A stretch of DNA of 64,000 bases, from positions 248,001-312,000 of the forward strand of contig CAVWUM010000002.1 in NCBI GenBank assembly GCA_963758205.1. Direction: 5' to 3'. Within the stretch, counting starts at the first letter, position 1, and every line of letters begins with the position of its first letter. A program made the position numbers and the translations under genes. This DNA is from Owenweeksia sp963758205 (lineage in GTDB: Bacteria > Bacteroidota > Bacteroidia > Flavobacteriales > Schleiferiaceae). The notes beneath the pieces are model-generated. The model was not told the origin of the DNA and searched no databases. It worked only from the letters and a program-made list of their open reading frames with translations. Of the stretch, positions 46,433 to 55,233 are shown piece by piece.

Positions 46433-47629
46433 ATGCACAAAAACCTGGTGGCGGCCGTAATGGAAGCCCTGGAAACATCTTTCGGAAAAGGATATTATGC
46501 CGATAAGGTAATTGAGCGAATCCTGAAATCGAACCCCAAGTGGGGAGCCCGCGACAGAGCTTTTATTGCCGAAGCAACTTATGGCATTGTACGCTGGTGG
46601 CGCTACCTGTGGGAACTTCACGGTAAGGAGCCTACACTAAAACGCAAAGAATTATACCGAATTTTTGGCATCTGGTGGCAACTACAGGGATGGGATTTAC
46701 CCGAATGGCCGCCTTTTGAGGCCGTACGCGATTTTGATGTAAAAAAGGCACAGCAATCCCTGCCAAAGGATATAGGCGTTCAGCAGTCCTTCCCTATTTG
46801 GTTTGATGAATTAGCCAATGAGGATTTGGGTAAGGAGTGGCCACATATTGCGCAAAACCTCAACCTGCCGGCAGAGGTAATTATCCGCACCAATACCCTA
46901 AAAACCAATCGCAGGGAACTGCAAAAAACACTGGAGGCCGAGGGTGTAAAAACCCACCTGTTTTCTGAAAATGAAATTGGGCTCATATTAAAAGAACGTA
47001 GCAATACTTTCAGAAACCCCAGCTTTCAGTCGGGTATGTTTGAAGTACAGGATGGCGGATCACAACTGATAGCTCCATTTTTACGGCCTGAGCCCGGAAT
47101 GAAGGTAATTGACGCCTGTGCCGGTGCTGGTGGAAAAACACTTCACCTGGCCGCCTTAATGGAAAATAAAGGCGTGATCATAGCGATGGATGTGGAGGCC
47201 AGAAAACTTCTTGAGCTGAAAAAACGTGCGAAGCGAAACGGTGCGCATAACATCGAAACCCGTCCTATTGAATCCTCTAAATCCATCAAAAGATTGAAGG
47301 GAATGGCAGACAGGCTTTTACTGGATGTGCCCTGTTCAGGCACAGGTGTTATTAAGCGAAACCCTGACACCAAGTGGAAACTGCAACCTGAACACCTGGA
47401 GCGGGTTATGGCGATCCAAAAGAATATCATTAATGATTATTCTCAAATGCTAAAGCCGGGCGGACTAATGGTATATGCCACCTGTAGCATACTGCATGAT
47501 GAAAATGAAAACCAGGTAAAGGCCTTTTTAGATACGCATGAAAATTATCAGTTGTTGGAACAAAGGCGGGTAAATCCTTCGTCAACTTCTGATGGATTTT
47601 ATATGGCTTTGTTGCAGAAGGAAGGGTAG
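46433..47629 (+). CDS. RsmB/NOP-family rRNA (cytosine-5) methyltransferase
   Basis: 398 residues from ATG 46433; a TTG at 46412 is in frame but adds residues absent from relatives. The N-terminus MHKNLVAAVMEALETSF is NusB-like and the middle is a PUA-like/RNA-binding part. The SAM site is IDACAGAGGKTLHLAAL, and the catalytic pair is in LLLDVPCSGTGVIKRNPD and YATCSILHDENE. The two Cys are those used for m5C formation. The gene starts 38 bases after the E1 stop, so cotranscription is possible. Confidence 0.93.
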   Translation: MHKNLVAAVMEALETSFGKGYYADKVIERILKSNPKWGARDRAFIAEATYGIVRWWRYLWELHGKEPTLKRKELYRIFGIWWQLQGWDLPEWPPFEAVRDFDVKKAQQSLPKDIGVQQSFPIWFDELANEDLGKEWPHIAQNLNLPAEVIIRTNTLKTNRRELQKTLEAEGVKTHLFSENEIGLILKERSNTFRNPSFQSGMFEVQDGGSQLIAPFLRPEPGMKVIDACAGAGGKTLHLAALMENKGVIIAMDVEARKLLELKKRAKRNGAHNIETRPIESSKSIKRLKGMADRLLLDVPCSGTGVIKRNPDTKWKLQPEHLERVMAIQKNIINDYSQMLKPGGLMVYATCSILHDENENQVKAFLDTHENYQLLEQRRVNPSSTSDGFYMALLQKEG

Positions 47630-47637
47630 GTAAATCT

Positions 47638-47670
47638 TCACCCCCCTTCGCCCCCCTCAAGGGGGGATAG
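47638..47670. repeat. Interspersed palindromic repeat, left copy
   Basis: The segment contains CCCCCC-TTCG-CCCCCCTCAAGGGGGGAT. It is nearly the reverse complement of the copy at 47751-47782. It lies just after the RsmB-like stop. Confidence 0.75.
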
Positions 47671-47750
47671 CTACACGAGGCGCTATAGAAGATATTTCAC
47701 AACATTTCCTTCTCAAAAAAATAATCAACCATCAAGGACAGCCTGAACCC

Positions 47751-47782
47751 ATCCCCCCTTGAGGGGGGCTTGGGGGTGATGA
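47751..47782. repeat. Interspersed palindromic repeat, right copy (inverted)
   Basis: ATCCCCCCTTGAGGGGGGCT followed by TGGGGGTGAT. The two copies point away from each other across 80 bases, so the pair could form a long hairpin in RNA and act as a terminator of the preceding operon. The same core is found in lpxK at 8791-8814. Confidence 0.75.
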
Positions 47783-47842
47783 TAAATTAATCTTACACAA
47801 TTACCTACTTTTTTGAATATTTGAACTCCCAAAACCTATACT

Positions 47843-48652
47843 ATGAAAACCACCGAAAGCGACTCTCTATACAACGATCTTGAAAAAATGAGTGTGGGCG
47901 ATCTGCTCACCAACATTAATAATGAAGATCAAAAAGTGGCGCTTGCCGTGCAAAAGGCATTGCCACAAATAGAAAAGCTGGTGGAGGTAATTGTTGATAA
48001 AATGAATTCAGGCGGACGCCTGTTTTATATAGGAGCCGGTACCAGTGGCCGTTTGGGAATTCTGGATGCCTCCGAATTGCCACCAACCTTTGGAGCCGAC
48101 CCCAACTGGGTAGTAGGCCTTATTGCCGGTGGAGATAGGGCTATCCGCAAAGCGGTGGAATTTGCCGAAGACGATGACCATGCCGCCATCCACGACCTTG
48201 GAAAATTTGATATCTCTGAAAAAGATGTGCTAATAGGAATCGCTGCCTCCGGCACTACTCCTTATGTAATTGGTGGTTTGAGGGATGCCCGGGAGAAAGG
48301 AATAACAACTGCTTGTATTACCTGCAATGCCGATGCTCCTGTAATTGAGCAGTCAGATTATCCTATAGTAGCCGTGGTAGGTCCTGAGTTTGTAACGGGT
48401 AGTACACGTATGAAAGCCGGAACTGCCCAAAAGCTTATCCTGAACATGATAAGCACTACCGCCATGATAAAGCTGGGGAGAGTAAGAGGCAATAAAATGG
48501 TGGATATGCAACTGAGCAACAACAAGCTGGTGGAAAGAGGAACCCGCATGATAATGGCCGAAACCAATACAGATGAAGAAACCGCGGCTAAACTCCTTAA
48601 AGAACACGGTAGCGTAAGAAGAGCCGTTGAGGCCTTTCAGCAAAGCGAGTAA
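47843..48652 (+). CDS. murQ: N-acetylmuramic acid 6-phosphate etherase
   Basis: 269 residues. The SIS-domain signature is GAGTSGRLGILDASELPPTF, with the catalytic Glu nearby. SGTTPYVIGGLRDAREKG and GPEFVTGSTRMKAGTAQKL are equally typical. It splits the lactyl ether of MurNAc-6-phosphate to give GlcNAc-6-phosphate and lactate during cell-wall recycling. Length is slightly shorter than the E. coli enzyme but covers all motifs. No sugar phosphotransferase gene or kinase for MurNAc is adjacent, so the source of the substrate is not shown here. Confidence 0.95.
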   Translation: MKTTESDSLYNDLEKMSVGDLLTNINNEDQKVALAVQKALPQIEKLVEVIVDKMNSGGRLFYIGAGTSGRLGILDASELPPTFGADPNWVVGLIAGGDRAIRKAVEFAEDDDHAAIHDLGKFDISEKDVLIGIAASGTTPYVIGGLRDAREKGITTACITCNADAPVIEQSDYPIVAVVGPEFVTGSTRMKAGTAQKLILNMISTTAMIKLGRVRGNKMVDMQLSNNKLVERGTRMIMAETNTDEETAAKLLKEHGSVRRAVEAFQQSE

Positions 48653-48718
48653 ACTCCTGAAAAATTAAATACCATTTTATTTCAAGCAACTTTTTTGCTT
48701 AATCTTACTCCAATAAAT

Positions 48719-49417
48719 ATGGAGAAGAAAAAAGTAAAAATCAGCTATGCCTGCCCCATACCATGGGAAACCATGAAAGATGTGGATGATAAGTACAAGT
48801 ACTGTGGTACCTGTAAACTCAATGTTCGTGATTTTACCAAAGAAGATGAACTGGATACCGCAGGCACGCATTGCGGCAGGTTCCGGATGGATCAGGTGGA
48901 AAGCATTAACCGCACTTTTAGTTTTAATCCCAAGCAGGTATTTGTGGTTTCGCTGCTTTCGCTGTTGGGGATGGCGGCACCTTTGGCAGGGCAATCTGAG
49001 GCTGATTCAGCTTCTGCAAAAACGGAGGTCAAGAAAGAGGTGATGAGTTTAAAGGGTTTTGTGAGCGATAGCTTGACCGGTGAAGGCATCCCATTCGCCA
49101 ATGTCGTCATAAAGAATAAAGATGGTAGTATACTTGCCGGAGGTGCCAGTGAAATCGATGGCAGTTTTACTATAACCATTTCCAGAAATTTATTGGAAGT
49201 TGATGGTACTATTGTGGAGGTTACGGTTATTGGTTATGAATCTAAAAAAATGAGAACTCCTCCTATTAAAAATGGAACTGTTAAACTGGATTTCTCTTTA
49301 AATGCGAGTGATGAAATTATTGAGGTAATTGTATTCGGTCAATTATCACCGATATCCTCTGATCCTGGTAAAACGTTTAGTGCTGAAGACATCCGCGAAA
49401 GCCCATATAGACAGTAG
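48719..49417 (+). CDS. CarboxypepD_reg membrane protein with N-terminal cysteine motif
   Basis: 232 residues from ATG 48719; a TTG 24 bases upstream is less likely. The first 55 residues have C12-P-x2-W16-x2-M19, then C29-x2-C32-x3-V-x-D38-F39 and C52-G-x-F, which looks like a metal- or redox-binding knuckle. A transmembrane helix follows at about 73-91. The region after it has a CarboxypepD_reg-like domain (LKGFVSDSLTGEGIPFANVVI). With no export signal before the helix, the cysteine part should face the cytoplasm and the beta sandwich the periplasm. Function is unknown. Confidence 0.75.
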   Translation: MEKKKVKISYACPIPWETMKDVDDKYKYCGTCKLNVRDFTKEDELDTAGTHCGRFRMDQVESINRTFSFNPKQVFVVSLLSLLGMAAPLAGQSEADSASAKTEVKKEVMSLKGFVSDSLTGEGIPFANVVIKNKDGSILAGGASEIDGSFTITISRNLLEVDGTIVEVTVIGYESKKMRTPPIKNGTVKLDFSLNASDEIIEVIVFGQLSPISSDPGKTFSAEDIRESPYRQ

Positions 49418-49488
49418 CTTTTAGAAGTTCACACAATTCGGAGAGATTTTTGCAAATGTTTGTCTACCAAGCAAAAACCATCCTCATT

Positions 49489-50154
49489 ATGAAAAAAGTT
49501 ACCCTGCACTTTGCCTGTCCTATTAAATGGGATGAAATGAAAGACTCCGGTGAGCGAAGTAAATTTTGTAGCCGATGCAAGGAGCATGTAACTGACTTTA
49601 CCGAAGCTGAAGATTTAGATACCACTGGAGTTAAATGTGGCCAATTTAGGATGGATCAGCTCAGCCATATTCAAAGAAGTTTTTCCATTGGCAAAAACCA
49701 TGTGGTGGCTTTTTCTTTATTCTCCCTATTGGGCCTGGCTCCTGCTACAGGATTTGCTCAAAACCCAACTGAAAGTGATAGTGTAAAGGTTTCCGAAATG
49801 GTTAATAACAACGTATTTCACCTTAAAGGGGTGGTACGTGATAGCCGCTGGGGCCATACTATGGAAGGTGCCTCCGTGATCATAAAAGAAACTAATGGCA
49901 AGGTGTTGCAATAGTTACATACCAATTTTAATGGAAAGTTTTATGTGGACATACCTTCAGAAAGTCTGGGAAATGGTGATATAATCATTGAAGTGAGATT
50001 ACAGGGCTTTGAGCTGAAACAGCCAAACCTGGAAGGCGAACCTGAAAAAAAGCTGGTGGAAATCTCGCTAACAAGAGAACCGGAAAAAGCAGATTTACCC
50101 CCTGTAAATCGAGACTTAAATGTAAGAGGCTATATTACACCACGTAATCACTAG
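49489..50154 (+). pseudogene. Second cysteine-motif CarboxypepD_reg paralogue with in-frame TAG
   Basis: The frame from ATG 49489 has the same plan as the preceding gene: C10-P-x2-W14-x2-M17, C27-x2-C30-x3-V-x-D36-F37, C50-G-x-F, a membrane helix, then the beta-sandwich domain. It stops at a TAG at 49912-49914. The same frame stays open after it to 50154 and aligns without gaps to the paralogue (NFNGKFYVDIP against EIDGSFTITIS). So one stop codon, not a frameshift, interrupts it. The product would be 141 residues without most of its periplasmic domain. Whether the stop is read through is unknown. Confidence 0.75.
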
Positions 50155-50161
50155 GCTTTGT

Positions 50162-51964
50162 CTACTCCCCAACAACCAGCTTTTTTACTGCAACAACTCT
50201 ATTATCCACAAAAAGCTGGCAATAATAAACCCCTGATTTACCTTTGTGACTATAGTCCATCTCATTTTCGCCCTTTACCAGCTTTAAAGGCAACTTTTCC
50301 ACCTCCCTGCCAAGGTTATCATTTATCACAATAAATGCTTCTTTAGCTTTTACCACCTCATTCACCAAAATCTTAAAAGTGCATCTACCCGAAGTGGGGT
50401 TTGGGCTTATTGATTGAAAAACGAGACCTGAGTTTGCCGTAGGTCCGGGCAGTTCATTTACACTAAAAAGGTTACAATCCATGCTATAAGGAAAATTATC
50501 GGTTGTACCTGTGGGCGTACTGGCAACCGTAAGCGCGCGCTCCTCGGCCGTAAAAGGGCTCATTATACCATTGGCATCTATGGCTGCCACGCTGATAAAG
50601 TAAAAAGCACCATTCTGCAAATCAGGAATGGTAAAGTTGCTCCCGCTAAATCGATACACTGCGGCAAAATCAGGAGAGGGGCCAGCTGGCCTCACTCCTA
50701 CTCTGTATTCGGGATTGGTGGCATTATTTATTTCAACCCTTGCACCCTGGGCGTCATTTTTCAATGTCCAGTCAGGAGCCTCAGGACCTAAGGCCAGCAT
50801 GGTGAGAGAGACCCCGTTTATAAGTGCATTGCGCTTCAGGTAATTTACATCCACATAAAACGTATCCAGTTTTCCATCATTGTCAAGATCAGCACCCAGT
50901 AAATCCTGGGAAGTATGCTGATGATCATTATAAGTAGGATCGGTAACGCCTGCATCGCCATGCTCATGGGCCGAAGAAAACCGAACATTGGTATAGCCTT
51001 TCTCCCTGAAAGGGATATGATCACCGCCACGGCCTACACGGTCTTCACGGTTAATAATTTCAATATTCATTGGCACTTTTACAGCGCCTTTCATTTTTTC
51101 ATCATAAAAAATTTTTATTGTACGGGCAAAGCTTTGATGGGGTAGTAAAAAAGCAGTGCTGGCGTATAACCTTACCCTGGTGCTATCCACCGAAAAGGCG
51201 GGGTCGCAGCCTGGCGCTGAAGATGTTTGGCCACAAACAATTCCGCCAACCACATCATTATTCTGCACGGCCTTAATTTCGATATTGTTTTGTTGGCAAT
51301 ATTCAGCCATTGCTGCCGCTCCCAGCAAGCCCTGCTCCTCACCAATAGTGAGCATAAACACAATGGTATGCTCAAAAGTAAACTGGCTCATAACCCTGGA
51401 CAGCTCCAATACCAAAGCCGTTCCGCTGGCATTATCATCCACGCCCGGGGCCGAGCAGGTATCATCACATCGGCCCTCACAGCGGCTATCCATGTGTGCT
51501 TCTATAATTATGATAGGTGCTGTAGCATCGGTACCCGGCAAAACACTTAATACATTGCGCAAACCATTAGCTGCTCCGCAGGTATTAGCAGGTTGATCAA
51601 ACTGCAGGTAGGCCGTTTGCAAACGGTTATCATTCCTTTGGCTATAGGATTGAAATTTTTGGTAGGCCCACCTCCGGGCAGCTCCAATCCCCGTATCTGC
51701 GGAAGTGGTATCCGAATAGGTATGGCGCGTGTAAAAACTTTCCAGTACTTCAAGATACCTAAGGAGGGTATCAGCCGAAAGCTCATCATCAAGCATGCAG
51801 GCTATAGGCCCTTGGGTATCAATAACCTTTGTAGCTGTGTAATTGGCAGGATTGTAGTTTCCTTTAATAATATTTTCCGCAGAGACAGAAGTAATGGAAA
51901 TATTGGTTTGTGCCGAAATACAGGCCGTGGCTAAAATCCCCAGCAGGAATAAAAGTTTACGCAT
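50162..51964 (-). CDS. M28-family metallopeptidase with T9SS sorting domain
   Basis: 600 residues from the ATG at 51964, which gives a clean signal peptide (MRKLLFLLGILATACISAQ). An upstream in-frame start would add 25 residues and run into the next gene. The zinc site is visible as IIIEAHMDSRC, GVDDNASGTALVLELS, GEEQGLLGA, QNNDVVGGI and a late His in YNDHQHTS. A fibronectin-III-like region precedes the end. The T9SS sorting domain is SISPNPTSGRCTFKILV ... SGVYYCQLFVDNRVVAVKKLVV. The enzyme is an aminopeptidase or carboxypeptidase that acts at the cell surface or outside. Confidence 0.93.
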   Translation of the reverse strand: MRKLLFLLGILATACISAQTNISITSVSAENIIKGNYNPANYTATKVIDTQGPIACMLDDELSADTLLRYLEVLESFYTRHTYSDTTSADTGIGAARRWAYQKFQSYSQRNDNRLQTAYLQFDQPANTCGAANGLRNVLSVLPGTDATAPIIIIEAHMDSRCEGRCDDTCSAPGVDDNASGTALVLELSRVMSQFTFEHTIVFMLTIGEEQGLLGAAAMAEYCQQNNIEIKAVQNNDVVGGIVCGQTSSAPGCDPAFSVDSTRVRLYASTAFLLPHQSFARTIKIFYDEKMKGAVKVPMNIEIINREDRVGRGGDHIPFREKGYTNVRFSSAHEHGDAGVTDPTYNDHQHTSQDLLGADLDNDGKLDTFYVDVNYLKRNALINGVSLTMLALGPEAPDWTLKNDAQGARVEINNATNPEYRVGVRPAGPSPDFAAVYRFSGSNFTIPDLQNGAFYFISVAAIDANGIMSPFTAEERALTVASTPTGTTDNFPYSMDCNLFSVNELPGPTANSGLVFQSISPNPTSGRCTFKILVNEVVKAKEAFIVINDNLGREVEKLPLKLVKGENEMDYSHKGKSGVYYCQLFVDNRVVAVKKLVVGE

Positions 51965-52011
51965 CACTAAAAGTTTGATGGAAGGTAGGGAAAATGCCAA
52001 CGTTCTGCATC

Positions 52012-52677
52012 TTATTTCATGGAGCGCTCTTTCATCCACTTTTGCAAATCATCAAAACATTGCTGGTTTACACCATGCCCCATAGCGTACTCCATATATT
52101 GATATTGAATATTGAGTTTCTCTAAAATCTTAACAGCATTACGCGCCCACTCTACCGGCAATACCTCGTCCATAGTGCCGTGGCTGGCGAATATATCAAG
52201 GTGGGCGAGTTCACTACCCTTAAATTTTTCGGGAATTGTATCCTTAAGAATGTAGCCACTTAAAGCGAATATTTTCTGAAATTTTTCAGGATGGTTTAAG
52301 GCCAGAGCGTAACTCAAAATACAGCCCTGGCTAAAACCCAAAAGGTGCGTTTTTTCGGGGTTTGTATCGTAGGCCTCATGCACCTCATCAATAAATTTTA
52401 AAATTTTACTGAGACTTTTCTTAGCCTGAGGGATATTACTCATTTTACCTCCCTTATTGTCAAAATCAATTTCATACCAGGCAAAGCCACCCCATGGTAA
52501 TGTAAGTGGGGCACGGGCGCTTACTATCAGGCAATCCTCATTAAGCATGGGCGCCATTGAAAATAAGTCCTGCTCATGGCTACCATAGCCATGTAGTAAC
52601 AACAATAAAGGAGGCTTCTCACTTTTATTTTTGGGTTGTAGAACCTCGTGTACCAAACTTAGGTCTGCTTTTGTCAT
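52012..52677 (-). CDS. Alpha/beta hydrolase, phospholipase/carboxylesterase type
   Basis: 221 residues, no signal peptide. The oxyanion segment is LLLLLHGYGSHEQDLF, the nucleophile elbow HLLGFSQGCILSYALAL, the Asp in FASHGTMDEVLPVEWA and the His in YAMGHGVNQQCF. This is the set of small bacterial carboxylesterases that cleave lysophospholipids or short esters. It overlaps the NUDIX gene by one base (both on the minus strand, NUDIX first), so the two form an operon. The physiological substrate is unknown. Confidence 0.93.
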   Translation of the reverse strand: MTKADLSLVHEVLQPKNKSEKPPLLLLLHGYGSHEQDLFSMAPMLNEDCLIVSARAPLTLPWGGFAWYEIDFDNKGGKMSNIPQAKKSLSKILKFIDEVHEAYDTNPEKTHLLGFSQGCILSYALALNHPEKFQKIFALSGYILKDTIPEKFKGSELAHLDIFASHGTMDEVLPVEWARNAVKILEKLNIQYQYMEYAMGHGVNQQCFDDLQKWMKERSMK

Positions 52678-53219
52678 TACCTGATTTTATCTTTAAAATA
52701 ACTGCCTATATGCGTGCTTTTGTCATCCCAGCCATGGTCCAGATACTTTTTTATGGCAAATGAATTACTGCTGAAAGCAATATCATTCCATGGAATTTCA
52801 TCTTCGGCAAAAAATTCAATTTCGGTGCTTTCAAGGGTGGTCTGCAGTTTACCATCGGTAATTGTGGCCTTAAAAATGAGATATACCTGGTTGGCATGAG
52901 GCAGATTATATACGGCATGCAGATTATCCAACTCCACCACAGCCCCGGTTTCTTCGTACACTTCGCGTTTGGCTCCCTGTTGTATGGTTTCATCGTTTTC
53001 CAAAAATCCACAGGGCAGGTTCCAGTAGCCCAACCTTGGTTCAATACCACGTTTGGCCAAAAGTATTTTACCCTCTTTTACAATTATGCAGCCTACCACC
53101 ATATTAGGATTGGTGTAGTGTATGGTGCTGCAATCGCCACACACAAAACGTGGAAAGTGATCTCCTTCAGGAATTTTATAGGCAAGGGCGCTACTTCCGC
53201 AATTACTGCAATAATTCAA
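52677..53219 (-). CDS. NUDIX hydrolase with N-terminal zinc ribbon
   Basis: 180 residues. C4-x2-C7 and C27-x2-C30 near the start (NYCSNCGSSALAYKIP, FVCGDCSTIHY) form a zinc ribbon, as in NudC-type NADH pyrophosphatases. The NUDIX box is GFLENDETIQQGAKREVYEETGAVV in pattern: G-x5-E-x7-R-E-x2-E-E-x-G, all present. The large N-terminal domain of NudC is missing, so this is the short form common in Bacteroidota. It hydrolyses a nucleoside diphosphate linked to another group; the substrate is not determined. It is the first gene of a two-gene operon with the hydrolase. Confidence 0.93.
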   Translation of the reverse strand: MNYCSNCGSSALAYKIPEGDHFPRFVCGDCSTIHYTNPNMVVGCIIVKEGKILLAKRGIEPRLGYWNLPCGFLENDETIQQGAKREVYEETGAVVELDNLHAVYNLPHANQVYLIFKATITDGKLQTTLESTEIEFFAEDEIPWNDIAFSSNSFAIKKYLDHGWDDKSTHIGSYFKDKIR

Positions 53220-53319
53220 ACTGTAAAGATTAAACCGGGATTAGACATAGGTGCAACAAAGCTAAAAAAGGTTTGCTCCAAAACAGGAACAAACCTTTAA
53301 CTAACTAAACATCTCTAAA

Positions 53320-53859
53320 CTAAAACTGGTATCGCACTGAAAATGCTACGTCTATATCAAAATCATTATTATAGTAATACTCTCCGTAATATTTATTGCC
53401 AAATTGTATGGCGGGGTTTAAATCCAGCGCAAGCTGTAAAGGCACGCCCTGGTTTAAAAATGAGTATTCCAAACCTACATCCCCATCTCCGGTAAAAAAT
53501 ATAGAGGAGTAATCCGGGTCATATTCATTAAAGCGTCCGCGGTAATAATCATGATCGGCATCAATAATGCCTACCCCGGCCCCAAAACCCACAAACCAAT
53601 TAAGCCCACCGGTAATGTTAAACGCCCAATGGTAAAATGTGGTAAACTTTACTATATCATAGTAGCGATGACTGGCAACGCCAAGATCAAACTCAAAACG
53701 GTTATTATCGCCAACCGCACGCTGGTAAGTAAACTGAGGGCCAATACCATCATTATTTTCCAGCCTGATGCCTATTGCATTTTTTGAAATTACCTGTGCG
53801 TAACCTGAGGGCAATACGGCCAAAAGAATAATGGCCATAGTGAGAAGTATTCGTTTCAT
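53320..53859 (-). CDS. Outer-membrane beta-barrel-like protein
   Basis: 179 residues. A signal peptide ends near LPSGYAQV. The rest shows alternating hydrophobic residues and repeated aromatic strands (KNAIGIRLENNDGIGPQFTYQRAV, FTTFYHWAFNITGGLNWFVGFG), and it ends in VAFSVRYQF with a terminal Phe, the usual last strand of outer-membrane barrels. Eight strands would fit the length. It resembles small OmpW/OmpX-size Bacteroidota porin-like proteins. No partner gene is seen. Confidence 0.8.
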   Translation of the reverse strand: MKRILLTMAIILLAVLPSGYAQVISKNAIGIRLENNDGIGPQFTYQRAVGDNNRFEFDLGVASHRYYDIVKFTTFYHWAFNITGGLNWFVGFGAGVGIIDADHDYYRGRFNEYDPDYSSIFFTGDGDVGLEYSFLNQGVPLQLALDLNPAIQFGNKYYGEYYYNNDFDIDVAFSVRYQF

Positions 53860-53916
53860 GATGAGTGAATTTTTTGTTTCGGGGTAATTAACCCCATCAC
53901 CAAAAAAATGTTTACC

Positions 53917-55233
53917 TCACTTTACAAAAGATGCCTCCAGCGCACTGTGGGTACGGATTTCTGCTTTAAGCTGATGCAGGAATGAATACAATCCGAAATA
54001 AGTACGGTTGAGATAGATGGCATCTTTTGGACCACGGGCGGCATTTGCCTTCCGCAACATCTTATCATTGCTGAACCTCTCTCCCTGGGCAAATATTTCC
54101 TGAAAAAAAGCCGTATCACCAAAATCAAAGGTTTCGCTAAAGAAGGGCCTGCCAAATAATTGGTGCATCTCCTTGAATAGCTCCTCAAAATACAGGGCCT
54201 CTTTCTCACTGTCATTTTCATGCAGAAAACGCAAATCGCGCAGCACCTTCATAAAATACTCATGATCCTCTAATATCCTCGGATCCATAACCCTGAAGTA
54301 AGATTGGTAAAAATCATCATCAAGATGCTTTACACAACCAAAGTCAATTACCCCCAATGTGCCATTGGTATGCAATAAAAAATTACCGGGATGTGGATCC
54401 GCATGCAGTTGGTGCAATACGTGAATCTGGTAATCGTAAAAATCCCATAGCACCTGACCTATTTTATTACGTAACTCCTGACTCGGGTTGGTTTGTAAAA
54501 ATTTATCCAGATGTTGACCTTCCAGCCAGTCCATGGTTAAAATCCGCTCAGCCGAAAGTTCCAGGTAGTATTTAGGAAATTGTAACCCTTCAATATGTCC
54601 GCATGCCTCTGATATTTCTACCGAGCGCTTCAGTTCCAGTTTATAATCTGTTTCTTCCAGAAGGCGGGTTTGCACCTCATCCAGGTAATGATTGAGCTCT
54701 GCCGAAGAAATATTGATGAATGTACCTACCAGCGGCTTCACCACTCTAAGGTCAGATACTATACTATCTGCCACACCCGGATACTGCACCTTTACGGCCA
54801 GTTTCTTCCCGTCTTTTTCAGCTTTATGCACCTGACCTATGGATGCCGCGGCCACAGCGCTTTTACTAAAGCTATCGAATAATTCCATGGGGCCCTTGCC
54901 AAAGTACTGCTTAAAGGTTTTTGCCACCAGAGGAAAACTAAGCGGGGGTGCTGAGTATTGCGCTTGAGCAAACTTACTGGTGAAGGCCTCTGGCAATATA
55001 CCCTGATCCATGCTCATCATTTGAGCAATTTTAAGAGCTCCGCCTTTAAGATTGCCAAGGGCATTGTAAATGTCCTCAGCATTTTCGCGTTGCAGGTCGT
55101 CTCGGTTATCATTACCGGATAACACCCTTTTACCATAGTATTTGAGGTAATTGCCTCCTACCCTGGCCCCCGTATTTAAAAACTTACCAGCTCTTGAAAG
55201 CCTGGAAGTGGGGATTTTGTCCTGTTCTTTCAT
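53917..55233 (-). CDS. ABC1/AarF/UbiB-family atypical kinase
   Basis: 438 residues. Family marks are the KxGQ-like helix (LKGGALKIAQMMSMDQG), AAASIGQVHKAEKDGKKLAVKVQYPG with the Ala-rich loop that replaces the protein kinase P-loop, and HADPHPGNFLLHTNGTLGVIDFGCVKHL with the catalytic and metal Asp. UbiB-type proteins bind lipids and use ATP for quinone or isoprenoid handling. No C-terminal membrane helices are seen, unlike UbiB. The gene starts on the last base of the preceding TetR-type gene's stop, so the two are coupled. Confidence 0.93.
   Translation of the reverse strand: MKEQDKIPTSRLSRAGKFLNTGARVGGNYLKYYGKRVLSGNDNRDDLQRENAEDIYNALGNLKGGALKIAQMMSMDQGILPEAFTSKFAQAQYSAPPLSFPLVAKTFKQYFGKGPMELFDSFSKSAVAAASIGQVHKAEKDGKKLAVKVQYPGVADSIVSDLRVVKPLVGTFINISSAELNHYLDEVQTRLLEETDYKLELKRSVEISEACGHIEGLQFPKYYLELSAERILTMDWLEGQHLDKFLQTNPSQELRNKIGQVLWDFYDYQIHVLHQLHADPHPGNFLLHTNGTLGVIDFGCVKHLDDDFYQSYFRVMDPRILEDHEYFMKVLRDLRFLHENDSEKEALYFEELFKEMHQLFGRPFFSETFDFGDTAFFQEIFAQGERFSNDKMLRKANAARGPKDAIYLNRTYFGLYSFLHQLKAEIRTHSALEASFVK

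Noticed and set aside
47638..47782. CRISPR array
   Set aside because: Only two copies, inverted to each other, each palindromic, with one spacer-like gap. This is a paired interspersed repeat.
49912..49914. TAG in the second cysteine-motif gene as a pyrrolysine or read-through signal
   Set aside because: No sign of pyrrolysine genes or of a read-through context. A simple nonsense mutation is the plain reading.
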